From assembly GCF_024763615.1 (NCBI RefSeq), contig NW_026604969.1, forward strand, positions 20,956-84,955: a stretch of 64,000 nucleotides of DNA, given 5' to 3'. The stretch comes from Phlebotomus papatasi (taxonomy: Eukaryota; Arthropoda; Insecta; Diptera; Psychodidae). Positions 10,433 through 22,790 of this stretch are shown piece by piece; the first letter of the stretch is position 1, and each line of letters opens with the position of its first letter. The position numbers were made by a program, and so were the translations under genes. The notes beneath the pieces are model-generated. The model saw only the letters and a program-made list of their open reading frames with translations. It did not search any database and was not told the DNA's origin.

Positions 10433-13400
10433 ATGATCAGTTTTGAGCCCATCCACATGGTGATCATCTCCAGCATTGTTCCGGATATGGAGTTCCCTAG
10501 CTTTTTCGCCATCTCTCTTCCAGAAATGGCCAGATCTGAGTCCATCCACATGGTGATCATCTCCAGCACTGTTCCGGATATGGAATTCCCTAGCTTTTTC
10601 GCCATCTCTCTTCCAGAAATGGCCAGATCTGAGTCCATCCACATGGGGACTATCTCCAGCATTGTTCCGGATATGGAATTCCCTAGCTTTTTCGCCATCT
10701 CTCTTCTAGAAATGGTCAGATCTGAGTCCATCCACATGGGGACCATCTCCAGCATTGTTCCGGATATGGAATTCCCTAGCTTTTTCGCCATCTCTCTTCC
10801 AGAAATGGTCAGATCTGAGTCCATCCACATGGTGACCATCTCCAGCACTGTTCCGGATATGGAATTCCCTAGCTTTTTCGCCATCTCTCTTCCAGAAATG
10901 GTCAGATCTGAGTCCATCCACATGGGGACCATCTCCAGCACTGTTCCGGATATGGAATTCCCTAGCTTTTTCGCCATCTCTCTTCCTGAAATGGTCAGAT
11001 CTGAGTCCATCCAAATGGGGACCATCTCCAGCACTGTTCCGGATATGGAATTCCCCAGCCTTTTCGCCATCTCTCTTCCAGAAATGGTCAGATCAGAGTC
11101 CATCCACATGGTGATCATCTCCAGCACTGTTCCGGATATGGAATTCCCTAGCTTTTTCGCCATCTCTCTTCCTGAAATGGTCAGATGTGAGTCCATCCAC
11201 ATGGTGACCATCCCCAAATTTTCTTTATCCACAAGATGACCATCCCTGGAAAAGCTCTGGGCATGGTATTATCCTACTTTTCCTCATTTTTCCTCCAGAT
11301 ATGATCAGTTTTGAGCCCATCCATATGATGACCATCTCCAGCACTGTTCCGGATATAGAATTCCCTAGCTTTTTCGCCATCTCTCTCCCAGAAATGGTCA
11401 GATCTGAGTCCATCCACATGGTGACCATCTCCAGCACTGTTCCGGATATAGAATTCCCTAGCTTTTTCGCCATCTCTCTTCCAAAAATGGTCAGATCTGA
11501 GTCCATCCACATGGGGACCATCTCAAGTACTGTTCCGAATATGGAATTCCCTAGCTTTTTCGCCATCTCTCTTCCAGAAATGGTCAGATCTGAGTCCATC
11601 CACATGGGGACCATCTCCAGCACTGTTCCGGATATGGAATTCCCTAGCTTTTTCGCCATCTCTCTTCCTGAAATGGTCAAATCTGAGTCCATCCACATGG
11701 TGACCATCTCCAGCACTGTTCCGGATATGGAATTCCCTAGCTTTTTCGCCATCTCTCTTCCAGAAATGGTCAGATCTGAGTCCATCCACATGGGGACCAT
11801 CTCCAGCACTGTTCCGGATATGGAATTCCCTAGCTTTTTCGCCATCTCTCTTCCTGAAATGGTCAGATCTGAGTCCATCCACATGGTGACCATCTCCAGC
11901 ACTGTTCCGGATATGGAATTCCCTAGCTTTTTCGCCATCTCTCTCCCAGAAATGGTCAGATCTGAGTCCATCCACATGGGGACCATCTCCAGCACTGTTC
12001 CGGATATGGAATTCCCTAGCTTTTTCGCCATCTCTCTTCCTGAAATGGTTAGATCTGAGTCCATCCACATGGTGACCATCTCCAAATCTTCTTTATCCAC
12101 AAGATGACCATCCCTGGAAAAGCTCTGGACATGGTATTATCCTACTTTTCCTCATTTTTCCTCCAGATATGATCAGTTTTGAGCCCATCCATATGATGAC
12201 TATCCCCAGCACTGTTCCGGATATAGAATTCCCTAGCTTTTTCGCCATCTCTCTCCCAGAAATGGTCAGATCTGAGTCCATCCACATGGGGACCATCTCC
12301 AGCACTGTTCCGGATATGGAATTCCCTAGCTTTTTCGCCATCTCTCTTCCTGAAATGGTCAGATCTGAGTCCATCCACATGGTGACCATCTCCAGCACTG
12401 TTCCGGATATGGAATTCCCTAGCTTTTTCGCCATCTCTCTTCCAGAAATGGTCAGATCTGAGTCCATCCACATGGGGACCATCTCCAGCATTGTTCCGGA
12501 TATGGAATTCCCTAGCTTTTTCGCCATCTCTCTTCCAGAAATGATCAGATCTGAGTCCATCCACATGGGGACCATCTCCAGCACTGTTCCGGATATGGAA
12601 TTCCCTAGCTTTTTCGCCATCTCTCTTCCTGAAATGGTCAGATCTGAGTCCATCCACATGGTGACCATCCCCAAATTTTCTTTATCCACAAGATGACCAT
12701 CCCTGGAAAAGCTCTGGGCATGGTATTATCCTACTTTTCCTCATTTTTCCTCCAGATATGATCAGTTTTGAGCCCGTCCATATGATGACCATCTCCAGCA
12801 CTGTTCCGGATATAGAATTCCCTAGCTTTTTCGCCATCTCTCTCACAGAAATGGTCAGATCTGAGTCCATCCACATGGTGACCATCTCCAGCACTGTTCC
12901 GGATATAGAATTCCCTAGCTTTTTCGCCATCTCTCTTCCAAAAATGGTCAGATCTGAGTCCATCCACATGGGGACCATCTCAAGTACTGTTCCGAATATG
13001 GAATTCCCTAGCTTTTTCGCCATCTCTCTTCCAGAAATGGTCAGATCTGAGTCCATCCACATGGGGACCATCTCCAGCACTGTTCCGGATATGGAATTCC
13101 CTAGCTTTTTCGCCATCTCTCTTCCTGAAATGGTCAAATCTGAGTCCATCCACATGGTGACCATCTCCAGCACTGTTCCGGATATGGAATTCCCTAGCTT
13201 TTTCGCCATCTCTCTTCCAGAAATGGTCAGATCTGAGTCCATCCACATGGGGACCATCTCAAGTACTGTTCCGAATATGGAATTCCCTAGCTTTTTCGCC
13301 ATCTCTCTTCCAGAAATGGTCAGATCTGAGTCCATCCACATGGGGACCATCTCCAGCACTGTTCCGGATATGGAATTCCCTAGCTTTTTCGCCATCTCTC

Positions 13401-16400
13401 TTCCTGAAATGGTCAAATCTGAGTCCATCCACATGGTGACCATCTCCAGCACTGTTCCGGATATGGAATTCCCTAGCTTTTTCGCCATCTCTCTTCCAGA
13501 AATGGTCAGATCTGAGTCCATCCACATGGGGACCATCTCCAGCACTGTTCCGGATATGGAATTCCCTAGCTTTTTCGCCATCTCTCTTCCTGAAATGGTC
13601 AGATCTGAGTCCATCCACATGGTGACCATCTCCAGCACTGTTCCGGATATGGAATTCCCTAGCTTTTTCGCCATCTCTCTTCCAGAAATGGTCAGATCTG
13701 AGTCCATCCACATGGGGACCATCTCTAGCATTGTTCCGGATATGGAATTCCCTAGCTTTTTCGCCATCTCTCTTCCTGAAATGGTCAGATCTGAGTCCAT
13801 CCACATGGTGACCATCTCCAGCACTGTTCCGGATATGGAATTCCCTAGCTTTTTCGCCATCTCTCTTCCAGAAATGGTCAGATCTGAGTCCATCCACATG
13901 GGTACCATCTCCAGCACTGTTCCGGATATGGAATTCCCTAGCTTTTTCGCCATCTCTCTTCCTGAAATGGTTAGATCTGAGTCCATCCACATGGGGACCA
14001 TCTCCAGTACTGTTCCGGATATAGAATTCCCTAGCTTTTTCGCCATCTCTCTTCCAAAAATGGTCAGATCTGAGTCCATCCACATGGGAACCATCTCCAG
14101 CACTGTTCCGGATATGGAATTCCCTAGCTTTTTCGCCATCTCTCTTCCTGAAATGGTCAGATCTGAGTCCATCCACATGGGGACCATCTCCAGCATTGTT
14201 CCGGATATGAAATTCCCTAGCTTTTTCGCCATCTCTCTTCCAGAAATGGTCAGATTTGAGTCCATCCACATGGGGACCATCACCAGCACTGTTCCGGATA
14301 TAGAATTCCCTAGCTTTTTCGCCATCTCTCTTCCAAAAATGGTCAGATCTGAGTCCATCCACATGGGGACCATCTCCAGCACTGTTCCGGATATGGAATT
14401 CCCTAGCTTTTTCGCCATCTCTCTTCCTGAAATGGTCAGATCTGAGTCCATCCACATGGTGACCATCTCCAGCACTGTTCCGGATATGGAATTCCCTAGC
14501 TTTTTCGCCATTTTTCTTCCAGAAATGGTCAGATCTGAGTCCATCCACATGGGGACCATCTCCAGCACTGTTCCGGATATGGAATTCCCTAGCTTTTTCG
14601 CCATCTCTCTTCCTGAAATGGTCAGATCTGAGTCCATCCACATGGGGACCATCTCCAGCACTGTTCCGGATATAGAATTCCCTAGCTTTTTCGCCATCTC
14701 TCTTCCAGAAATGGTCAGATCTGAGTCCATCCACATGGGGACCATCTCCAGCACTGTTCCGGATATGGAATTCCCTAGCTTTTTCGCCATCTCTCTTCCT
14801 GAAATGGTCAGATCTGAGTCCATCCACATGGGGACCATCTCCAGCACTGTTCCGGATATGGAATTCCCTAGCTTTTTCGCCATCTCTCTTCCTGAAATGG
14901 TCAGATCTGAGTCCATCCACATGGGGACCATCTCCAGCACTGTTCCGGATATAGAATTCCCTAGCTTTTTCGCCATCTCTCTTCCAGAAATGGTCAGATC
15001 TGAGTCCATCCACATGGGGACCATCTCCAGCACTGTTCCGGATATGGAATTCCCTAGCTTTTTCGCCATCTCTCTTCCTGAAATGGTCAGATCTGAGTCC
15101 ATCCACATGGGGACCATCTCCAGCACTGTTCCGGATATGGAATTCCCTAGCTTTTTCGCCATCTCTCTTCCAGAAATGGTCAGATCTGAGTCCATCCACA
15201 TGGGGACCATCTCCAGCACTGTTCCGGATATGGAATTCCCTAGCTTTTTCGCCATCTCTCTTCCTGAAATGGTCAGATCTGAGTCCATCCACATGGGGAC
15301 CATCTCCAGCATTGTTCCGGATATGGAATTCCCTAGCTTTTTCGCCATCTCTCTTCCAGAAATGGTCAGATTTGAGTCCATCCACATGGGGACCATCTCC
15401 AGCACTGTTCCGGATATGGAATTCCATAGCTTTTTCGCCATCTCTCTTCCAGAAATGATCAGATCTGAGTCCATCCACATGGGGACCATCTCCAGCACTG
15501 TTCCGGATATGGAATTCCCTAGCTTTTTCGCCATCTCTCTTCCTGAAATGGTTAGATCTGAGTCCATCCACGACCATCCCCAAATCTTCTTTATCCACAA
15601 GATGACCATCCCTGGAAAGGCTCTGGACATGGTATTATCCTACTTTTCCTCATTTTTCCTCCAGATATGATCAGTTTTGAGCCCATCCATATGATGACTA
15701 TCCCCAGCATTGTTCCGGATATGGAATTCCCTAGCTTTTTCGCCATCTCTCTCCCAGAAATGGTCAGATCTGAGTCCATCCACATGGGAAGCATCTCCAG
15801 CACTGTTCCGGATATAGAATTCCCTAGCTTTTTCGCCATCTCTCTTCCTGAAATGGTCAGATCTGAGTCCATCTACATGGGGACCATCTCCAGCACTGTT
15901 CCGGATATAGAATTCCCTAGCTTTTTCGCCATCTCTCTCCCAGAAATGGTCAGATCTGAGTCCATCCACATGGGGACCATCTCCAGCACTGTTCCGGATA
16001 TAGAATTCCCTAGCTTTTTCGCCATCTCTCTTCCAGAAATGGTCAGATCTGAGTCCATCCACATGGGGACCATCTCCAGCACTGTTCCGGATATGGAATT
16101 CCCTAGCTTTTTCGCCATCTCTCTTCCAGAAATGGTCAGATCTGAGTCCATCCACATGGGGACCATCTCCAGCACTGTTCCGGATATAGAATTCCCTAGC
16201 TTTTTCGCCATCTCTTTTCCACAAATGGTCAGATCTGAGTCCATCCACATGGGGACCATCTCCAGCACTGTTCCGGATATGGAATTCCATAGCTTTTTCG
16301 CCATCTCTCTTCCAGAAATGGTCAGATCTGAGTCCATCCACATGGGGACCATCTCCAGCACTGTTCCGGATATGGAATTCCCTAGCTTTTTCGCCATCTC

Positions 16401-16667
16401 TCTTCCTGAAATGGTCAGATCTGAGTCCATCCACATGGGGACCATCTCCAGCACTGTTCCGGATATAGAATTCCCTAGCTTTTTCGCCATCTCTCTTCCT
16501 GAAATGGTCAGATCTGAGTCCATCCACATGGGGACCATCTCCAGCACTGTTCCGGATATGGTATTCCCGAGCTTTTTCGCCATCTCTCTTCTAGAAATGG
16601 TCAGATCTGAGTCCATCCACATGGTGTCCATCTCCAGCACTGTTCCGGATATGGAATTCCCTAGCTT
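10433..16667. repeat. 93-bp tandem array, more than 60 units, with higher-order structure
   Basis: The unit is 93 bp (for example AGATCTGAGTCCATCCACAT recurs at that spacing). A ~124-bp spacer (ATCCACAAGATGACCATCC onward) divides the array into blocks. Spacer landmarks end at 10370, 11238, 12106, 12695 and 15604, so the first two blocks are both exactly 868 bp, the third is shorter by exactly three units (589 bp) and the fourth is expanded to about 30 units. Within blocks, units alternate between CTTCCAGAA and CTTCCTGAA types, a ~186-bp dimer. Because 93 is divisible by 3, several frames on both strands stay open (up to 982 codons); this is a property of the repeat and not by itself evidence of a protein. 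Confidence 0.93.
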
Positions 16668-16679
16668 TTTCGCAATTTT

Positions 16680-17640
16680 TTGCGATTTTCCTCCAGCAAA
16701 TCCCACATCTTCTAAGATTTTCTTGCATATTATGCCCAAAACACTTCAGATACCTTTTGTGGTCAGAGGATTTCTGGAACTTCCTCCAGAAATCCCAGAT
16801 TTTCTGGGATTTTCTTGCATATTGTGTCCAAAACACTTAAGATACCTTTTGTGGTCAGAGGATATCTGGAGCTTCCTCCAGAAATCCCAGATCTTCTGGG
16901 ATTTTCTTGCATATTATGTCCAAAACACTTCAGATACCTTTTGTGGTCAGAGGATTTCTGGACATTCCTCCAGGAAATCCCAGTTCTTCTGGGATTTCCT
17001 TGTATATTATGCCCAAAACACTTCAGATACCTTTTGTGGTCAGAAGATTTCTGGAGCTTCCTCCAGAAATCCCAGATCTTCTGGGATTTTCTTGTATATT
17101 ATGCCCAAAACACTTCAGATACCTTTTGTGGTCAGAGGATTTCTGGAGCTTCCTCCAGCAAATACCAGATCTTCTGTGATTTTCTTGCATATTATGTCCA
17201 AAACCCTTCAGATACCTTTCGTGGTCAGAGGATTTCCGGAGCTCCCTCCAGGAAATCCCAGATCTTCTGGGATTTTCTTGTATATTATGCCCAAAACACT
17301 TCAGATACCTTTTGTGGTCAGAGGATTTCTGGAGCTTCCTACAGAAATCCCAGATCTTCTGGGATTTCCTTGTATATTATGCCCAAAACACTTCAGATAC
17401 CTTTTGTGGTCAGAAGATTTCTGGAGCTTCCTCCAGAAATCCCAGATCTTCTGGGATTTTCTTGTATATTATGCCCAAAACACTTCAGATACCTTTTGTG
17501 GTCAGAGGATTTCTGGACATTCCTCCAGGAAATCCCAGTTCTTCTGGAATTTTCTTGCATATTATGTCCAAAACACTTCGGATACCTTTTGTGGTCAGAG
17601 GATTTCTGAAGCTTCCTCCTGGAAATTATAGATCTTAGCA
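16680..17640. repeat. ~92-bp tandem array, left arm
   Basis: About ten units of 92-94 bp, each carrying GATACCTTTTGTGGTCAGAG, a CTTCCTCCAG motif and TTCTTGCATATTATG or close variants. Unrelated by eye to the 93-bp unit. The same family recurs inverted at 19730-20115. Confidence 0.9.
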
Positions 17641-18560
17641 CAGTTCAAGTTAAAAGAAGGTTCTAAATGGATTTAAAGTTATAGGCCTCCTTCACTCATA
17701 GTTTTTCTCATAGTTAGATAATCGACTTTAAAGATTTTCAAACACTTTCGTGCATTTCTCGTCCATTTTTCCTCATTTCCGAGTTAAATTCGGCACATCT
17801 CAAGCCTGAAGAAGGCACTAAACAAATGTAAAGTTTGAGGCCCCTATCTCTCATAGTTTCCTAGATAATCGACTTTAAAGATTTTCAAACACTTTTATGC
17901 ATTTCTCGTCCAATTTTCCTTATTTCCGAGTTAAATTCTGCACATCTCAAGCCTGAAGGAGGCTCTAAACAAATGTAAAGTTTGAGGCCCCTATCTCTCA
18001 TAGTTTCCGAAATAATCGACTTTAAAGATTTTCAAACACTTTTATGCATTTCTCGTCCAATTTTCCTATTTCCGAGTTAAATTCTGCACATCTCAAGCCT
18101 GAAGGAGGCTCTAAACAAATGTAAAGTTTGAGGCCCCTATCTCTCATAGTTTCCGAGATAATCGACTTTAAAGATTTTCAAACACTTTTATGCATTTCTC
18201 GTCCAATTTTCCTTATTTCCGAGTTAAATTCTGCACATCTCAAGCCTGAAGGAGGCTCTAAACAAGTGTAAAGTTTGAGGCCCCTATCTCTCATACTTTC
18301 CGAGATAATCGACTTTAAAGATTTTCAAACACTTTTGTGCATTTCTCGTCCAATTTTCCTTATTTCCGAGTGAAATTTTGCACATCTCAAGCCTGAAGGA
18401 GGCTCTAAACAAATGTAAAGTTTGAGGCCCCTATCTCCCATAGTTTCCGAGATAATCGACTTTAAAGATTTTCAGACACACTTATGCACGTCTCGTCCAA
18501 TTTTCTTCATTTTCAAGTGAAATTTTGGACATCTCAAGCCTGAAGGAGGCTCTAAACAGA
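17641..18560. repeat. 147-bp tandem array, left inner arm
   Basis: About six units of 146-147 bp. Landmarks are AATCGACTTTAAAGATTTTC (17720, 17867, 18014, 18160), TTTATGCATTTCTCGTCC and CACATCTCAAGCCTGAAG. It is in reverse orientation to the copies after 18560. Confidence 0.9.
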
Positions 18561-19722
18561 TTTTGAAAATTGGACGAGAAATGCGTAAAAGTGCTTGATA
18601 TTCTTTAGAGTCGATTATCTCGGAAACTATGAGAGATAGGGGCCTTAAACTTTACATTTGTTTAGTGCCTCCTTCAGGCTTGAGATGTGCAAAATTTCAC
18701 TTTGAAATGAGGAAAATTGGACGAGAAATGTATAAAAGTGTTTGAAAATCTTTAAAGTCGATTATCTCGGAAGCTATGAGAGATAGGGGCCTCAAACATT
18801 ACATTTGTTTAGTGCCTCCTTCAGGCTTGAGATGTGCAGAATTTAACTCGGAAATAAGGAAAATTGGGCGAGAAATGCATAAAAGTGTTTGAAAATCTTT
18901 AAAGTCGATTATCTCGGAAGCTATGAGAGATAGGGGCCTCAAACTTTACATTTGTTTAGAGCCTCCTTCAGGCTTGAGATGTGCAAAATTTCACTTTGAA
19001 ATGAGGAAAATTGGACGAGAAATGCATAAAAGTGTTTGAAAATCTTTAAAGTCGATTATCTCGGAAGCTATAAGAGATAGGGGCCTCAAACTTTACATTT
19101 GTTTAGAGCCTCCTTCAGGCTTGAGATGTGCAGAATTTAACTCGGAAATAAGGAAAATTGGACGAGAAATGCATAAAAGTGTTTGAAAATCTTTAAAGTC
19201 GATTATCTCGGAAACTATGAGAGATAGGGGCCTCACACTTTACATTTGTTTAGAGCCTCCTTCATGCTTGAGATGTGCAGAATTTAACTCGGAAATAAGG
19301 AAAATTGGACGAGAAATGCATAAAAGTGTTTGAAAATCTTTAAAGTCGATTATCTCGGAAACTATGAGAGATAGGGGCCTCAAACTTTACATTTGTTTAG
19401 TGCCTCCTTCAGGCTTGAGATGTGCAGAATTTAACTCGTAAATAAGGAAAATTGAACGAGAAATGCATAAAAGTGTCTGAAAATCTTTAAAGTCGATTAT
19501 CTCGGATACTATGAGAGATAGGGGCCTCACACTTTACATTTGTTTAGAGCCTCCTTCATGCTTGAGATGTGCAGAATTTCACTTGAAAAGGAGGAAAATT
19601 GGACGAGAAATGCATAAAAGTGTTTGAAAATCTTTAAAGTCGATTATCTAACTATGAGAAAAATATGAGTGAAGGAGGCCTATAACTTTAAATCCATTTA
19701 GAACCTTCTTTTAACTTGAACT
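18561..19722. repeat. 147-bp tandem array, right inner arm (inverted)
   Basis: Reverse-complement continuation of the 147-bp family, about eight units with GTCGATTATCTCGGAA and CTTCAGGCTTGAGATGTGCA landmarks. The orientation switch lies near 18557 and marks the centre of the whole foldback structure. Confidence 0.9.
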
Positions 19723-19729
19723 GTGCTAA

Positions 19730-20115
19730 GATCTATAATTTCCAGGAGGAGGGTCCTGGAATCCTCTGACTACCTGAAGTGTTTTGAACATAATATGCAA
19801 GAAAATCCCAGAAGATCTGGGATTTCCTGGAGGAAGCTCCAGAAATCCTCTGACCACAAAAGGTATCTGAAGTGGTTTAGACATAATATTCAAGAAAATC
19901 CCAGAAGATCTGGGGTTTTCTGGAGGAAGCTCCAGAAATCCTCTGACCACAAAAGGTATCTGAAGTGTTTTGGGCATAATATACAAGAAAATCCCAGAAG
20001 ACTGGGATTTCCTGGAGGAAGCTCCAGAAATCCTCTGACCGCAAAAGGTATCTGAAGTGTTTTGGGCGTAATATGCAAGAAAATCCCAGAAGATCTGGGA
20101 TTTCCTGGAGGAAAA
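19730..20115. repeat. ~92-bp tandem array, right arm (inverted)
   Basis: About four inverted units of the 16680-17640 family (CCTCTGACCACAAAAGGTATC). Fewer units than the left arm. Confidence 0.88.
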
Positions 20116-20129
20116 TCGCGAAAAATTGC

Positions 20130-20746
20130 GAAAATGCTAGGGAATTCCCTGTCCGGAACAGTGCTGGAGATGGTCCCCATGTGGATGGACTCAGATCTGA
20201 CCATTTCTGGATGAGAGATGGCGAAAAAGCTAGGGAATTCCATATCCGGAACAGTGCTGGAGATGGTCCCCATGTGGATGGACTCAGATCTGACCATTTC
20301 TGGAAGAGAGATGGCGAAAAAGCTAGGGAATTCCATATCCGGAACAATGCTGGAGATGGTCACTATGTGGATGGACTCAGATCTGACCATTTCAGGAAGA
20401 GAGATGGCGAAAAAGCTAGGGAATTCCATATCCGGAACAGTGCTGGAGATGGTCCCCATGTGGATGGACTCAGATCTGACCATTTCTGGGAGAGAGATAG
20501 CGAAAAAGCTAGGGAATTTCCTGTCCAGAACAACGCTGGGGATGATCACCATGTGGATGGATTGAGATCTGACCATTTCAGGAAGAGAGATGGCGAAAAA
20601 GCTAGGGAATTCCATATCCGGAACAGTGCTGGGGATAGTCATCATATGGATGGGCTCAAAACTGATCATATCTGGAGGAAAAATGAGGAAAAGCAGGGTA
20701 ATACCATGTCCAGAGCTTTTCCAGGGATGGTCATCTTGTGGATAAA
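20130..20746. repeat. 93-bp tandem array, right arm (inverted)
   Basis: About 5.5 inverted units of the 93-bp family, followed by the inverted spacer (GGGATGGTCATCTTGTGGAT). The left arm holds over ten times more units, so array expansion followed formation of the inverted pair. Confidence 0.9.
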
Positions 20747-20970
20747 GAAGATTTGGGGATGTCTAAAATAATGATGAGAAGGACGTCTTATGTTCGTAGA
20801 TCATGAAATAGCTTTTTCTTTCATATTCTAATTCAATTATACTGCGAGAAATTATTGATAAATGGTTTTTAGCTCGTTAAAAAACTGTGGCCGTTTTTTG
20901 CTCGTAAGATTTCTCTAGAGGTTTTTTGAAGTCACCAAAAAAGATACAGGGTTTTTGCAATAAGGTCCTC
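20747..20970. repeat. Right unique tip of the foldback element
   Basis: Reverse complement of 10133-10355, ending GCAATAAGGTCCTC. Similarity stops abruptly at the outer edge on both sides. Confidence 0.8.
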
Positions 20971-21818
20971 ATATTGTACTACCACATTTCTGGTAATGTG
21001 CAATTATGCTGTACTTGTATTGCTTTTGAATGCAATAAATAAAAAATACATTTGCTATAAACAATGTTTACATACCAGTTAATGTTCAATATAATATTCG
21101 TATGAACTAAAAACTGGAAAAAGGCCTAAGTAACAAATTCACATAAAATATGTATATCAAATTTAAAGACAATTACATTGTAAATCCATTTCGATGGCTG
21201 AGAAATGACCAATTTTGCAAAAGTTAAATTTGAAATGAAGACTCTCTCTCAATTGGGCATTTCGGGCAAAATGTTATACAAATTATCGAGAATTCAATAA
21301 TTTTTTGTTCACCTCTAGAGAAAATTTACATACTCAAAAGGCTCATAATTATTAAAAATCTTACAAAAAAACTCTTAATATAGAATCGATAAAACGGATA
21401 AAGTATCTTTGGATAGACTAAACACTAGATATCTTTTTGTAAGAAATATATTATGTAGTATGCGTGGAATAAGAAATGCGTAAATGAAGGCAATTTGTAT
21501 CGACTTCCTGAAACAACTTCATTTGTATGTCATAGTTTTGTTTTACCTGTATTGACTATATAAGGTATAATAGGAAGTCGCTTTGTATTTTCTATACTAA
21601 TACAATACTGGTAAGGAGTTATGACATATCTTTTTGGAAGGTGTACTATGTAGAGAATAAGTATTGCATACAGGAAGGTAATATGTAAGGACTATCTGAA
21701 ACAACTTCATCTGTATGCCATAGTATAGTGTTTCTTGTATTGACTACGTAAGGTATAAACCTAAGCCATTTTACATGTTCTATACACAGACGTCACCATA
21801 TTTTAGAACAATAGTATG
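20971..21818. repeat. AT-rich DNA with a diverged ~188-bp tandem pair
   Basis: GAAACAACTTCAT plus surrounding sequence recurs at about 21510 and 21698, with shared CTGTATTGACTA/CTTGTATTGACTA and AAGGTATAA downstream. The rest (20971-21440) is AT-rich with nothing recognised. Confidence 0.5.
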
Positions 21819-22093
21819 ATATACGAAGGTCAAGGAGATGAACTCCCTCCGGATGCGTCAGGGGGTGCAATCCTTTCAGGACAGGAAAACGCAAAATTCT
21901 TTGCCAAAGCTTTCGACGCTTCAACGCGTCTTCCTCAGTGGTCAAATCTGTGATTTGTCTGACCACTGAGACCACTGAGGAAGACGCGTTGAAGCGTCGA
22001 AAGCTTTGGCAAAGAATTTTGTGTTTTCCTGTCCTGAAAGGATTGCACCCCCTGACGCATCCGGAGGGAGTTCATCTCCTTGACCTTCGTATA
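21819..22093. mobile_element. Long-hairpin MITE, arms about 130 bp
   Basis: ATACGAAGGTCAAGGAGATG through ACGCGTCTTCCTCAGTGGTC is repeated in reverse complement with only a few differences, ending ACCTTCGTAT. The loop is short (around CAAATCTGTGATTTGTCTGA, itself partly palindromic). If transcribed, it would make near-continuous double-stranded RNA. Confidence 0.85.
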
Positions 22094-22192
22094 TGAATTG
22101 CCGTCAGTAATCTACCGAAAATAGTATGATACTTGAAATGTATTTCCATTGTATGAATGTATTTTTAATCAATTTTTGAACTGTTATGACCA

Positions 22193-22326
22193 GCGCACAA
22201 TAACTTTTGTTTGTAAACATGTTTTCAAAATTTCCTATGAGAATGAGCGAGATAACTAGATCTAGATCTCATTAACACTCATTGAAATGTCAAAAACATG
22301 TTTACAAAACAAAAGTTATTGTGCGT
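22193..22326. mobile_element. Short hairpin MITE
   Basis: GCACAATAACTTTTGTTTGT and on to AAACATGTTTT is mirrored at the other end by AAAACATGTTTACAAAACAA and AAGTTATTGTGC. Total about 134 bp with a palindromic AGATCTAGATCT-type centre. No open frame. Confidence 0.75.
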
Positions 22327-22664
22327 TGGGCATTAAAGTAAAAACAATACTATAGCTTTTCTTAGGAAAAAAGTTGTTACTTAGATTTCTTTTAAAGACT
22401 CTGTCGAACCTGCAGAACGTGCAACCATAACTATATTCATGCAAGTTTACTGCTTTAACGATTGATCCCTTGGCAGATCTGTTAAAGTAGTGTAAAATGG
22501 TTTTCATAAGCTTATTGCTTTGTATGACATATGTAAAGAAATAGAAAGGGTATCAAGAAATGGAATTTGGAAATCGTAAAATCATTAAAAACTGCTTACG
22601 TATGCCATACATTTCACTCATGAGACGCACCTTATGAGGAAACTTTGCGAAGTAGATCTCATAT

Positions 22665-22790
22665 GGGAATTGGCTCAGTAGTTAAGGCAGTGGACTCGTA
22701 TATGGAATATAGCAGGTTCGAATCTCATCAGCGGCAAGGTAAGGAAGAGTTTTTCTCCAACTAAAATTGTGTTAGATTGGTAGTTAGAGT
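22665..22790 (+). mobile_element. tRNA-derived SINE head or tRNA pseudogene
   Basis: TTGGCTCAGTAGTTAAGGCA resembles a pol III A box, and AGCAGGTTCGAATCTCATC 31 bp later holds a near-perfect B box (GGTTCGAATC). The anticodon stem does not pair well and no complete cloverleaf forms by eye, so a tRNA-derived SINE is likelier than a working tRNA. The 3' end of the SINE is not defined. Confidence 0.55.

Larger units (their letters stand above)
10133..20970. mobile_element. 10.8-kb foldback-like element with long repeat-built inverted arms
   Basis: The tip at 10133-10355 (starting GAGGACCTTATTGCAAAAAC) is matched in reverse complement at 20747-20970. Moving inward, each arm has the same layers in mirror order: 93-bp repeats, ~92-bp repeats, then 147-bp repeats, with the symmetry centre near 18560. 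The left arm is much longer because its 93-bp layer has expanded (over 60 units against about 5.5). This architecture, with TIRs made of tandem repeats, is that of foldback elements such as Drosophila FB. No transposase is present and I could not find a target-site duplication, so transposition is an inference. Confidence 0.75.

Noticed and set aside
10433..16667. Possible CRISPR array
   Set aside because: Repeats are contiguous 93-bp units with no unique spacers, in a eukaryotic setting without cas genes.
10357..17640. Very long open frames (up to 982 codons) on both strands in the repeat arrays
   Set aside because: Unit length is a multiple of 3 and several frames are open at once, including antiparallel ones; explained by the satellite without any protein.
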